IMG/VR virus record: IMGVR_UViG_3300017706_001715
Span: 1-22,319 of that record
DNA length: 22,319 nucleotides
From: a virus
Strand: one strand, 5' to 3'
The translations under genes and the position numbers were made by a program. Below are positions 1 to 6,512 of this stretch, piece by piece (positions within the stretch are counted from its first letter, which is position 1; the number at the start of each line of letters is the position of its first letter). Under the pieces are notes generated by a model. The model had not been told where the DNA came from and made no database searches. It was given only the letters and a program-made list of their open reading frames with translations.

Positions 1-103
1 AGACTTTACACCAAGAAAAGGTGTAATGACTCGTTACGGAAAGAAAATGGTTCGCGCCGACTTCTACGGAACAGTTACATGTTTGGATATGGATATTATC
101 TAA
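1..103 (+). CDS. C-terminal end of an unidentified protein (possibly major capsid protein)
   Basis: The frame starting at base 2 is open from the window edge to a TAA at 101-103 and gives 33 residues containing TRYGKKMVRADFYGTV. The gene starts outside the window. A very strong terminator follows at once, which suits a highly expressed late gene. The 'TRYG' stretch followed by an aromatic-rich last strand reminds me of the end of T4-like major capsid proteins (gp23), but 33 residues are too few to be sure. It carries no sign of the tag found in the following genes, because its start is missing. Confidence 0.55.
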   Translation, partial: DFTPRKGVMTRYGKKMVRADFYGTVTCLDMDII

Positions 104-129
104 TCTAGACACCTTTTGGTGAGTCTTAT

Positions 130-162
130 AAGAGGCGTCTTCTTCGGGAGGCGTCTTTTTTT
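130..162 (+). terminator. Rho-independent terminator with C(UUCG)G loop
   Basis: Arms at 130-142 and 147-159 pair over 13 positions, four of them G-U wobbles, around a TTCG tetraloop closed by C-G, and the T run continues to 162. The DNA arms look like direct copies of GAGGCGTC because G-U pairs replace Watson-Crick ones. It ends the upstream transcript and isolates the tagged-gene block. Confidence 0.88.
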
Positions 163-227
163 ATATTCTTATTTCTTTTTGCAAATCGACATAATATTTA
201 ATAAAGAATCTGTTTTAAGGAGAAGAC

Positions 228-800
228 ATGAAATTAAATAGAAGACAATTAAGAAGACTAATTGAAAGTACAATTTTAGAACAAGAAGGTGGTTCTACAT
301 CAGGGTCACAAAAGGCGGCCGCAGCAACCGACAGTCGAAACGTTAATTGGGCAATGACACCTCCGAAAGGCATGGCCCAACACAAAAAGAATATGAAGCG
401 CGTCTCGTACGCAGATAGGCAGGACTATACTGACTATGACCAAGACATATCCTTCGACGGGACACATGCAAAAGATATGCAAGCAGATCAAGATCTAGGG
501 TTTATTAAGCTCTATGACGACATTAATATTCCTGCGGGACAAAGTGTAAAATTTAAAGCCAAATACTTTTATGATGAAGGCTCTTTGTATACAAAAAAAG
601 GAGATCACACTAAACTTGCCGCGAAGATTGACAACAGCAAATTAATGGTCACTGACGAAGATTCTACCTACGGCCGTTTCTTTGCGCCAGATACAGTCGT
701 CTCTATCAGTCTAGACTCGGGTCCAAAAGAAGTGACTTGGTATATTAAGAACAGTGGGAATAGACCGGTTGTGATGCAGATTGAAGAGCCCACCGCTTAA
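228..800 (+). CDS. Tagged protein of unknown function, first of the block
   Basis: The 190-residue product starts MKLNRRQLRRLIES, a full copy of the tag, with [IL]-x-E sites ending at E13 and E18. After a low-complexity linker rich in Gly, Ser and Ala (residues 20-35), the body is polar and Tyr/Asp-rich. Its last ~90 residues look like a small beta-sandwich, with alternating hydrophobic strands such as SVKFKAKYFY and DTVVSISL. AAGGAG at 217-222 lies five bases before the ATG, which fixes the start. A terminator lies upstream, so it probably has its own promoter in the AT-rich 163-215, though I see no convincing -35/-10 pair. I do not recognise the body. A packaged head protein is inferred from the tag only. 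Confidence 0.85.
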   Translation: MKLNRRQLRRLIESTILEQEGGSTSGSQKAAAATDSRNVNWAMTPPKGMAQHKKNMKRVSYADRQDYTDYDQDISFDGTHAKDMQADQDLGFIKLYDDINIPAGQSVKFKAKYFYDEGSLYTKKGDHTKLAAKIDNSKLMVTDEDSTYGRFFAPDTVVSISLDSGPKEVTWYIKNSGNRPVVMQIEEPTA

Positions 801-829
801 AAGACGTTTAATTTAACATAAGTATTGAT

Positions 830-838
830 CTGTATAAT
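830..838 (+). promoter_or_regulatory. Candidate promoter -10 box (CTGTATAAT)
   Basis: TATAAT at 833-838 is a perfect sigma70-type -10 hexamer in the 91-base gap before the gene at 892. The same nine bases recur in two other gene leaders (3671-3679 and 21941-21949). The best -35 candidate is TTTAAC at 812-817 with a short 15-base spacer. The leader beyond it contains a 5-bp hairpin (846-850 with 856-860). Confidence 0.35.
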
Positions 839-891
839 ATTTAAATGTGCATAGCGCACAATTCACACATTACATACACACAGGAGGAAAT

Positions 892-1104
892 ATGAGTGGA
901 AACCCTTACAGCCTGAGAGCAGGCTTATTATCACAAGCAGAAAGTATCTTGTCACACAGATATCATTCAGAATACGAAAGAATAAGATATCTATGTGATA
1001 GAGACTTATTAGATATGACAACAGTCACATGGCCAACAATGCCAACGTCTGAAGAAATTATTGCTGAAGCAGAAAAATTATATAAGTTTGTACAGACAAA
1101 ATAA
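892..1104 (+). CDS. Small conserved phage protein of unknown function
   Basis: This is a 70-residue product. A longer reading from a GTG at 847 is possible, but AGGAGG at 882-887 sits five bases before the ATG at 892 and the upstream stretch looks like leader, so I start here. The N-terminal half is a predicted helix (SLRAGLLSQAESILSHRY). The C-terminal half carries W-P-x-x-P-T-x-E-E-I-I-A-E-A-E-K-L-Y-x-F-V, a pattern I remember from short proteins of many marine T4-like phages, none with a firm function. It has no tag and no membrane segment. It is cytosolic, or a minor virion part, by inference. Confidence 0.8.
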   Translation: MSGNPYSLRAGLLSQAESILSHRYHSEYERIRYLCDRDLLDMTTVTWPTMPTSEEIIAEAEKLYKFVQTK

Positions 1105-1152
1105 TTTATCAATTATCTAGAAAATTGCATAATTATCTTTAGCGAGGTGATT

Positions 1153-1767
1153 ATGCTTTTTTTATATTGGATGTTAAGCTTTTTATACGCAGAAAGCACG
1201 ACAATAATCGTAGAAGATCACGCAAACATTGAGGTTTATGTTAATACGCCTAAAATTGTAAATTATTCTGCAGAAACTGAGGGAGTTATTAGCAGCAAGT
1301 CTGTTTATTCATACAATAGTATCTACTGGAAAAGCGGAAGAGTTATAAATGAGCGTGGGACTTGGGACAAACTAGGCAATAGATCAGTTGTAAAAGTCTA
1401 CGATAAAGAAACAATAGAATACGCACATCGTAATTGTAATTACTTACTTGACGCTAAAAAATGTGCAAACCTAAATAATCACTATTTAATCGAGACAATT
1501 ATCACAATTGATGATCATGAAACTGTTGTTCAAATGATGTTATTTAATCCTGACATGACTCTACTAAATGTTGCAACAGTATCTGACCGTGGTAAGATTA
1601 ACTACATAAAACAGCAAGAAACACGTATATCAATGACTCAAGGACGAATTGATATGAGAGTAATGCCTGAGCAAAAGCCACTTAAGTGGATCATACCTGC
1701 GCACCTTTTAGAAGGATATGTAAGGCAAGCCGCACATGGTCTCTGGTTAGGAGTTAAAATACAGTGA
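1153..1767 (+). CDS. Possible exported protein of unknown function
   Basis: This is a 204-residue product. The in-frame GTG at 1147 overlaps the likely ribosome site AGCGAGG (1141-1147), so the ATG at 1153 is preferred. The first 13 residues, MLFLYWMLSFLYA, are almost wholly hydrophobic and end in an acceptable signal-peptidase site (LYA before ES), although the usual positive N-region is missing, so this could also be a short membrane anchor. The rest is beta-rich with many Tyr and Ile. Two cysteines, C95 and C104, lie close enough to form a disulfide after export. There is no tag. Its TGA overlaps the GTG of the next gene by four bases, so the two are probably translated together. Candidate roles such as envelope modification or superinfection exclusion are guesses. 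Confidence 0.75.
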   Translation: MLFLYWMLSFLYAESTTIIVEDHANIEVYVNTPKIVNYSAETEGVISSKSVYSYNSIYWKSGRVINERGTWDKLGNRSVVKVYDKETIEYAHRNCNYLLDAKKCANLNNHYLIETIITIDDHETVVQMMLFNPDMTLLNVATVSDRGKINYIKQQETRISMTQGRIDMRVMPEQKPLKWIIPAHLLEGYVRQAAHGLWLGVKIQ

Positions 1768-2630
1768 AAATAACAAGAAGCCAGCTAGACGAGATAATTT
1801 ATCGAGAACTAAATGAAGGTTTTTTTGATAATCTATTTAAAAGCAAAAAAACAAAAAGAGCTGAAGCTGCAGCAGAAGCAGCTGAGGTTGAGGCACAAGA
1901 TAGACAAAAAATCAGAGAATACTACAAAGACTACTTAGTAATTAGCAAGTTTTTTATGGTCGACCAAAATTGGCACCAAAACTATGCTTTTGTTTGTCAA
2001 GACACAACCGGTAAAAAAACTCTCTGGTACCAGTCAGGTCGAGAAGAAATAATGGTTCAGATCGCAGGAATTGGGATCAATCCATACCCACCAAAGCACA
2101 AGTATGCACCCGGATCAATGTGGCTGTGTAAGTCAACTCCACTAAAAAGACCCTACGGTGGATCAACTGAAGAGAAAATCTACGAGATTTTAAATACATA
2201 CAATAATGGATTTGACACAAGAGATGCATTACCGTTTCCAAAAGAGCTAGTTAATCAATTAAGCGAGAATGGAAAAAACAAATTTTTAAAGCTATGGAGA
2301 TCTGAGATTGTAAAGATGGGTAAAGGTCAAGATGGTGTTGTATTTTACCGCGTTTCTAGTAATGTAGATTCACCAAACATTCAAGAAGCTATAATGGCAG
2401 CAATAAGAGCAACATCAGAAATGTCTGATGACAGCATAGACGGCGCTGGTGCATTACTTGACAATCTTTTGCAATTACGAAAACTCTATGCAGAAAATGA
2501 TCCTTACACACAAGAAACTTATGAGAAGGCTGATGATTTGATGCTCAATCTAAATAAAGCACTAGGGTATACATCAATGCTGCCTTCGAGATTTGACTCA
2601 TCATGGGCAGATGAGCTTTATTCTGAATAA
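1764..2630 (+). CDS. Tagged protein of unknown function with Ala/Glu-rich helix
   Basis: This is a 288-residue product from a GTG start inside the previous stop (GTGA). GGAG about ten bases upstream gives weak ribosome binding, so coupling is likely. It begins MKITRSQLDEIIYREL; the tag is slightly divergent (Asp-Glu at 9-10) and the best [IL]-x-E site is LNE ending at E18. Residues 25-50 are a charged helix (KKTKRAEAAAEAAEVEAQ) that could be a linker or short coiled coil. Residues 55-130 look like a compact beta domain with several Trp and Tyr, and the C-terminal ~90 residues are helical and acidic. I recognise no enzyme motif. It lies between a possible exported protein and another tagged gene. 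Confidence 0.82.
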   Translation: MKITRSQLDEIIYRELNEGFFDNLFKSKKTKRAEAAAEAAEVEAQDRQKIREYYKDYLVISKFFMVDQNWHQNYAFVCQDTTGKKTLWYQSGREEIMVQIAGIGINPYPPKHKYAPGSMWLCKSTPLKRPYGGSTEEKIYEILNTYNNGFDTRDALPFPKELVNQLSENGKNKFLKLWRSEIVKMGKGQDGVVFYRVSSNVDSPNIQEAIMAAIRATSEMSDDSIDGAGALLDNLLQLRKLYAENDPYTQETYEKADDLMLNLNKALGYTSMLPSRFDSSWADELYSE

Positions 2631-2657
2631 ACTTTTATTATTAACCAAGAGAGAAAA

Positions 2658-3311
2658 ATGAAAATAACAAAGAATCAACTAAAAAAAATTATTATTGAAA
2701 TGATCACCGTTGGGCCTGATGGCACAGCAATTTATTTAGATCCACATGGAGATTCACCTCTAGAGACAGAAAAAAGACTCAGAGACGAATATGTTAAAGA
2801 TCATTATCCTGATAAGAGAATTACAGATCTTGCGAAAAGCGGGCCTGAATTTCATGTTACTGCTAGAACTATAGCTGACGAACTCGATGATTACCAAGCT
2901 GGTCAACTATCTCCTGAGCAAGAAATTGCGCAAGCAATGTATGATAAAGATGCAGTTAGTCTGCCTATTACATGGCAAGGCAAAGATTATAGCGATGAAT
3001 ATTCAGTAGTTCGTCGGCAAGTTACAAAATTAATGGAAGATGAACTTAATAGCATTGATCCAAATAAAGACTTAGATCATATCCAAATACTTGATCGTCT
3101 ATATGATGCAGGACACCGATCAAGGTTGTTAAAAAAAATGATAGATCATTTTGATAATTTATCACCTGAAGAAAGTATGACAGACGGTGCGAACATTGTG
3201 TTCGGATTTGAAAGCCTTCCTGTTGATGTTGTTTACGACATTAATAAAAAATATAAAATTGTCGATCATGACGAATATATTAATTGGCGTGCAATGACAA
3301 ACTACAGGTAG
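2658..3311 (+). CDS. Tagged protein, paralogue of the genes at 9297 and probably 7272
   Basis: This 217-residue product begins MKITKNQLKKIIIEM, a tag with IIE ending at E14. AGAGAG lies shortly before the ATG. Residues 52-96 carry D-x-R-I-x-D-L-x-x-S-G, then A-R-T-I-A-D and L-x-P-E-x-E-x-A-Q-x-M-Y-D. The tagged gene at 9297 has the same succession with small gaps, so the two bodies are related and not just the tags. The protein is acidic and mainly helical, with no catalytic signature that I can name. Its last ten bases overlap the end of the leftward gene at 3302-3640 (convergent), with no terminator between them. Confidence 0.82.
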   Translation: MKITKNQLKKIIIEMITVGPDGTAIYLDPHGDSPLETEKRLRDEYVKDHYPDKRITDLAKSGPEFHVTARTIADELDDYQAGQLSPEQEIAQAMYDKDAVSLPITWQGKDYSDEYSVVRRQVTKLMEDELNSIDPNKDLDHIQILDRLYDAGHRSRLLKKMIDHFDNLSPEESMTDGANIVFGFESLPVDVVYDINKKYKIVDHDEYINWRAMTNYR

Positions 3312-3640
3312 TTTTTCCACGCAAATTTTGCTCTTTTATTTAAATAATCTTCATCATACATTTTACGATAAGCTTCTTGCTCGAATGGAATATTCATGTA
3401 GGCCTCGTCATTGGTCATTCCTGCTACTTTACCTTTAGCCCAATAAAAACCATATAGCAAATAGAAAGGAATAACCCAGAGTTCACGTTGTTGTTCTATA
3501 TGAATGCATTCATGTCTTATTGTTACCTCGCTCATTTCGTCACGCGAGATAATAAAAGGAAAAAGTGTTATTGCACCGATATTAATGAATATTGACAAGT
3601 ACTTAGGGATGTTACTATTCTGTATGATAATAGGTTTCAT
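3302..3640 (-). CDS. HExxH metalloprotease-like membrane protein, only leftward gene
   Basis: This is a 112-residue product. A hydrophobic N-terminal stretch (about residues 14-31) is followed by H43-E-C-I-H47, a zinc-protease HExxH motif, then a second hydrophobic stretch around 55-67, and N-I-P-F-E87-Q-E89-A-Y, where a Glu could be the third zinc ligand. I recall short bacterial proteins of the same plan, with HExxH, an aromatic membrane-like stretch and a [NS]-x-x-F-E-x-E-A motif, common in Bacteroidetes and uncharacterised. AGGAG stands before the ATG on the minus strand, and the start region diverges from the gene at 3713. Its lone orientation and bacterial look suggest an acquired accessory gene. 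Proteolysis is inferred from the motif only. Confidence 0.78.
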   Translation of the reverse strand: MKPIIIQNSNIPKYLSIFINIGAITLFPFIISRDEMSEVTIRHECIHIEQQRELWVIPFYLLYGFYWAKGKVAGMTNDEAYMNIPFEQEAYRKMYDEDYLNKRAKFAWKNYL

Positions 3641-3670
3641 TATAATTCTCCTGTAAACTTTAGTTAGTTA

Positions 3671-3679
3671 CTGTATAAT
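3671..3679 (+). promoter_or_regulatory. Candidate promoter -10 box (CTGTATAAT) in a divergent gap
   Basis: TATAAT at 3674-3679 lies in the 72-base gap between the leftward gene (start at 3640) and the rightward gene at 3713, where new rightward transcription is needed. It is the second of three identical nine-base copies. A weak -35 candidate is TGTAAA at 3652-3657 with a 16-base spacer. Confidence 0.4.
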
Positions 3680-3712
3680 TATCATTATCATACAAATAAA
3701 ACGGAGGTTATG

Positions 3713-3919
3713 ATGCCAGCAAAGAAGACAGCAGCAGAAGAATGTTGCGCAAAATGTGAAAAAGATATTGCAGCACTTAAGAAAGAAATTGCAGGTCTTA
3801 AAAAAGAACTTGCAAAGAAACCAGCAGGTGGCACAGATCCACGGGTTGATAAATTAATTGAAGCTATTAAACTTTTTGGAAATGCGCAAAGACAAAAATT
3901 AGAAAGTAACGGTCTTTAA
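3713..3919 (+). CDS. Coiled-coil mini-protein with N-terminal cysteine cluster
   Basis: This is a 68-residue product. Two ATGs stand in tandem at 3710 and 3713; GGAGG at 3703-3707 is spaced properly (five bases) only for the second. After a Lys/Ala-rich start comes E-C-C-A-K-C, then a regular heptad-like helix (DIAALKKEIAGLKKELAKK), a Pro-Gly-Gly turn and a second amphipathic helix ending in KLESNGL. A short oligomeric coiled coil is the clear reading. The cysteines could bind metal or cross-link subunits. There is no tag. Similar short coiled coils serve as trimer stalks in phage structures, but a virion role is a guess. A structured element and the beta-rich gene at 4014 follow. Confidence 0.75.
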   Translation: MPAKKTAAEECCAKCEKDIAALKKEIAGLKKELAKKPAGGTDPRVDKLIEAIKLFGNAQRQKLESNGL

Positions 3920-3937
3920 TGATATATACTAATAGGC

Positions 3938-3976
3938 CCGGTACACAGCATATAGGCGACCCCACCGTCGTACCGG
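3938..3976 (+). other. GC-rich inverted repeat, possible RNA hairpin
   Basis: CCGGTAC at 3938-3944 pairs with GTACCGG at 3970-3976. Inside, GGCG (3955-3958) can pair with CGTC (3966-3969) with one G-U. No T run follows, so it is not a normal terminator. It sits in the untranslated leader of the gene at 4014 and is far richer in GC than its surroundings. It could be an RNA processing or stability element, or a protein-binding site. Confidence 0.45.
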
Positions 3977-4013
3977 AACCTTGTGGACAATATCACTCTC
4001 AATGGAGGAAATT

Positions 4014-4466
4014 ATGCCAAAAGTAGTAACAACATCCGCGAAAGGACTAGTGCAGTCTACCGGTGCAGGAGTACAGATCAACAATGGTTTGTCCTTAGGC
4101 GGAATTCAAACAATCACAGTACCTGCAGCCGCAGCCGCAGCTGCAGCAAGTAGAATTAGTGCTGATACAACAACTGTTATTTTAAGCTCAGCCGGTGCTG
4201 GTAATAGAGTTTACTTACCTGATCCAGGCTCAGTACCTGCAGGAAAAATTTATTTTTTAATTCTTGGAGGAAGTACCAACTGTGAGTTATGCTCTGAAGG
4301 TGTTAGTGTTGCCTTTAATGACACAACAGGTGTAACATCTGGATCCGGAGCAGCTGCCAAAGAATTAGTTTTGGTTGCACAAACTGTCACTGTGTGTATT
4401 AGAGAAAGTGCAACAAAATGGAGAATAGTAACACTTGCAGACGGTGGAGCAGCTGACGCTGTATAA
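4014..4466 (+). CDS. Beta-rich small protein, probable virion structural or decoration protein
   Basis: This is a 150-residue product. A TTG at 3981 would add 11 residues, but GGAGG at 4004-4008 is positioned for the ATG at 4014. The chain is rich in Gly, Ala, Thr and Val with few charges, and opens MPKVVTTSAKGLVQS. An unbroken run of eight alanines after V-P (about residues 38-45) is followed by repeated hydrophobic strands (TTTVILSS, GKIYFLILGG, ELVLVAQTVTVCI). This composition fits a secreted-like or virion beta-barrel such as a head decoration or fibre-tip protein, but I recognise no named family. There is no tag. Its own strong terminator follows, and a hairpin precedes it, so it may be a separate, strongly expressed transcription unit. 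Confidence 0.8.
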   Translation: MPKVVTTSAKGLVQSTGAGVQINNGLSLGGIQTITVPAAAAAAAASRISADTTTVILSSAGAGNRVYLPDPGSVPAGKIYFLILGGSTNCELCSEGVSVAFNDTTGVTSGSGAAAKELVLVAQTVTVCIRESATKWRIVTLADGGAADAV

Positions 4467-4492
4467 GATATTTACTATGCAGTAAATTTATT

Positions 4493-4520
4493 AAAGACAC
4501 TCTTCGGGGTGTCTTTTTTT
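4493..4520 (+). terminator. Rho-independent terminator with C(UUCG)G loop
   Basis: AAAGACACTC at 4493-4502 pairs over ten positions (one G-U) with 4507-4516 around a TTCG loop, and the T run continues to 4520. It has the same architecture as the terminator at 130-162. It ends the transcript of the 4014 gene, so the tagged genes from 4580 on need their own promoter or readthrough. Confidence 0.9.
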
Positions 4521-4579
4521 GTGTAGCAAATTCAGTCAGACCAAGATAATTAGTATTGATATAAAACTAGGAGTTTATT

Positions 4580-4903
4580 ATGTCTTTAGTTAATAGAAAT
4601 AAAATTAGAAAATTAATTTTAAAAGAATTTAAAATGATGGGAATGGCAGGTATGGGTCATGCTGGCATGATGCCAATGGGATTCTCAAGTCCTGAGCCTG
4701 CCCACGGTGAAATGGATCACGGTATGGATCACGGTATGGATCACGGGCACTCAGCAATGAAGCCGTCTAAGAGTTGTGTTTCACGTGAAGATTGCTGTGC
4801 TGCAATTATGTGTTTAGTTGAATGTTGCGAATGCCCAATTACAAAAAAAATGATAATGGAGTGTTGCGAAGACATAATGTCAGGTGCTTACGACGGAAAA
4901 TAA
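4580..4903 (+). CDS. Tagged Met/His/Cys-rich protein, likely metal (copper) binder
   Basis: This 107-residue product has a divergent tag: MSLVNRNKIRKLILKE keeps the basic residues, the helix pattern and L-x-E ending at E16. Residues 19-60 are Met/Gly/His-rich and include three M-D-H-G repeats (45-56). The C-terminal part has nine cysteines (66, 72, 73, 78, 82, 83, 85, 95, 96) along a predicted helical pair. In total there are 16 Met and six His. This composition recalls copper-binding proteins: Met/His segments as in periplasmic copper carriers, and Cys-lined helices as in copper-storage or four-helix copper-binding proteins. Metal binding is thus well supported, while the choice of copper is inferred. 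AGGAG precedes the ATG. It ends directly against the next ATG. Confidence 0.82.
   Translation: MSLVNRNKIRKLILKEFKMMGMAGMGHAGMMPMGFSSPEPAHGEMDHGMDHGMDHGHSAMKPSKSCVSREDCCAAIMCLVECCECPITKKMIMECCEDIMSGAYDGK
4712..4747 (+). repeat. Three tandem copies of a 12-bp unit encoding MDHG
   Basis: ATGGATCACGGT occurs at 4712-4723 and 4724-4735, and again at 4736-4747 with a final G for T. The near-perfect DNA identity indicates recent expansion by slippage within the metal-binding segment, so copy number may vary among relatives. Confidence 0.9.
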
Positions 4904-5821
4904 ATGAAAATTACAAAACGCCAGCTAGTCAATATGATAAGAGAGTCAATTCAACCTCTTTCTCGATCAGCCCAGTTTGAAAAAATTAAAGGCTTAATTG
5001 ACACTGCTGAAGATGATAGCTTTTTAAACACCGCTGAATCTTTTATTGATTCTTTAAGCGGTGTTCTGCCTAATGAAGAAACTCTTCTTTTAAGAATTGA
5101 CTTGGCTTTAAAATCAAACAACTTTAAAGATATTCCTGATCTTGTTTATGAAGTAATGGGGTCTGAGAATAATTTTTGGGAACCTGATGATGTTGGGACA
5201 GATTATCTTCGAAGAGTTATGTTTAAATACACGGGAGACTATTCAGGTACTAAAAATAACTTTGCAGATACCTATTCTATTTTTAATGACTTTAATCAAA
5301 AATACGGAAGAAATATCTCTTATGCAGTTGGAGCACAATCTAGTAAAGCGCCTGGCTCAAAGTTAATGTTAGGAAAGACAGCAGAGATGTATATCATGGG
5401 AAAGAAATACTTGTCAGAAAACTTAAATGTTTCAGAATACGACTGGTATGGCTTTTATGTTGATGTTGATAAAGAAACAATTAAAAATGGATTAAATTCA
5501 AATCCTGCTTTCGAGTTAACTTATCACCCATATAAGTCAAAAGCTTCGATTACAGTTGGCAAACAAAGCAAATTAAAAACTTATTCTCGCGCTTTTGACC
5601 CATACTCAGACGAAAATGTTTTTGTGTATGCGAAAAATGACAATACAAAAGACAACAATAATTGGGAAATTTTTAGTAGTATCGACCTTGATGGCAATGT
5701 AATTACCAATGGAGTCCCTATCGTTGACGTCATAAGTGGGCTTGAAATTTTCCCTTTTTTAGAAAAAATTTTTCCAGCATCAGGAAATTTATTTAAGTTA
5801 CTCAATAGCTATGAAGATTAA
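4904..5821 (+). CDS. Tagged protein of unknown function, 305 residues
   Basis: The ATG directly follows the TAA of the metal-binder gene, so translation is probably coupled. The tag reads MKITKRQLVNMIRES with IRE ending at E14. Residues 22-95 are helical and acidic. Residues 100-200 hold an aromatic-rich section (NNFADTYSIFNDFNQKYG, then EMYIMGKKYLSE). The rest looks beta-rich (WYGFYVDVD, FELTYHPYKSKASITVG) and ends in a hydrophobic helix FPFLEKIF. No cysteine clusters or catalytic motifs are visible and I cannot name a family. A small tyrosine-rich alpha/beta domain after the propeptide is the most that can be said. Confidence 0.82.
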   Translation: MKITKRQLVNMIRESIQPLSRSAQFEKIKGLIDTAEDDSFLNTAESFIDSLSGVLPNEETLLLRIDLALKSNNFKDIPDLVYEVMGSENNFWEPDDVGTDYLRRVMFKYTGDYSGTKNNFADTYSIFNDFNQKYGRNISYAVGAQSSKAPGSKLMLGKTAEMYIMGKKYLSENLNVSEYDWYGFYVDVDKETIKNGLNSNPAFELTYHPYKSKASITVGKQSKLKTYSRAFDPYSDENVFVYAKNDNTKDNNNWEIFSSIDLDGNVITNGVPIVDVISGLEIFPFLEKIFPASGNLFKLLNSYED

Positions 5822-6512
5822 AATAAAAATTACACGACGCGAACTAGAAAAACTAATTCAAGAAGAGATTAGAAGCGTGCCAGGCGGCTACAAGGTTTAT
5901 CCAAAAAAACCTAAACCTGGTAAAAAGCGTCGTGAAGCGTTATCTAAAAAACCCCTTAGCTATGAAAAAGCCTTGGCACAACTTAAGGCAGTCAAAGCAT
6001 CAAATGAATCTGACGAAGTTGATGAAAGCCGCAAAAAGAAAAGGCGTCATCCAAGGTTTCGACCACCTAGAAATAAACGTGACAATCCTTGCGGAAAAGG
6101 TTTTGCACCAGGTGCTCAGTCCGGAGTAAAAACAAAAATAGGTTATCATAGCAAAAGGCGCGTGTCTAATTGTGAAAAAATTACAGAAGCAGATCCTAAA
6201 GTTGGAACAGGAAAGAAACCTAAAGGAAGCGGTCGTCGCTTATATACAGATGAAAACCCTAGGGACACTGTTAAGGTTAAGTTTAAAACTGCAACTGATA
6301 TTAGGAAAACATTGGCAAAGAAAAGTTTTAAATCCAAAAGTCATAATCGTCAATCCCAGATAATTAATCTTATACACCAGCGTGTACGAGCTGCTTATAA
6401 GAACGCAAAAGATCCTGCGACAAAAAAACGTTTAAAGCGTGCATATGATTATGCAAAAGAAAGAAAAGAAGCTAGTAAGAAGAAAACACAGCGTATGAGG
6501 AAAAAGAAATGA
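5811..6512 (+). CDS. Tagged, very basic protein, possible DNA-condensing internal protein
   Basis: This is a 233-residue product whose ATG lies 11 bases inside the previous gene. The tag has an N-terminal duplication (MKIKIKITRRELEKLIQEE) with IQE ending at E18. A second [ILV]-x-E site, V-D-E ending at E72, is followed at once by SRKKKRRHPRF. The body is strongly Lys/Arg-rich. The part from about residue 125 (DPKVGTGKKPKGSGRRLY, then DENPRDTVKVKF) matches what I remember of an uncharacterised family common in giant and marine viruses, DUF5872, but I could not check this. The C-terminal ~65 residues are basic helices. Binding packaged DNA, as T4 basic internal proteins do, is the natural inference. 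Confidence 0.83.
   Translation: MKIKIKITRRELEKLIQEEIRSVPGGYKVYPKKPKPGKKRREALSKKPLSYEKALAQLKAVKASNESDEVDESRKKKRRHPRFRPPRNKRDNPCGKGFAPGAQSGVKTKIGYHSKRRVSNCEKITEADPKVGTGKKPKGSGRRLYTDENPRDTVKVKFKTATDIRKTLAKKSFKSKSHNRQSQIINLIHQRVRAAYKNAKDPATKKRLKRAYDYAKERKEASKKKTQRMRKKK

Noticed and set aside
107-126. A hairpin AGACACC/GGTGAGTCT as a separate terminator.
   Set aside because: It has a bulge and no T run directly after it; the UUCG hairpin at 130-162 explains termination.
847-891. Longer start (GTG at 847) for the small conserved gene.
   Set aside because: AGGAGG is placed for the ATG at 892 and the extra stretch looks like untranslated leader with a hairpin.
3981-4013. Longer start (TTG at 3981) for the beta-rich gene.
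   Set aside because: GGAGG at 4004-4008 lies within that extension and is correctly spaced for the ATG at 4014.
4124-4149. GCA/GCC/GCT repeat as an unstable or phase-variable tract.
   Set aside because: The codons are mixed and the unit is three bases, so changes would only lengthen the alanine run without shifting the frame.
4712-4747. Short tandem repeat as a CRISPR array.
   Set aside because: The 12-bp units are contiguous without spacers and encode an M-D-H-G protein repeat.
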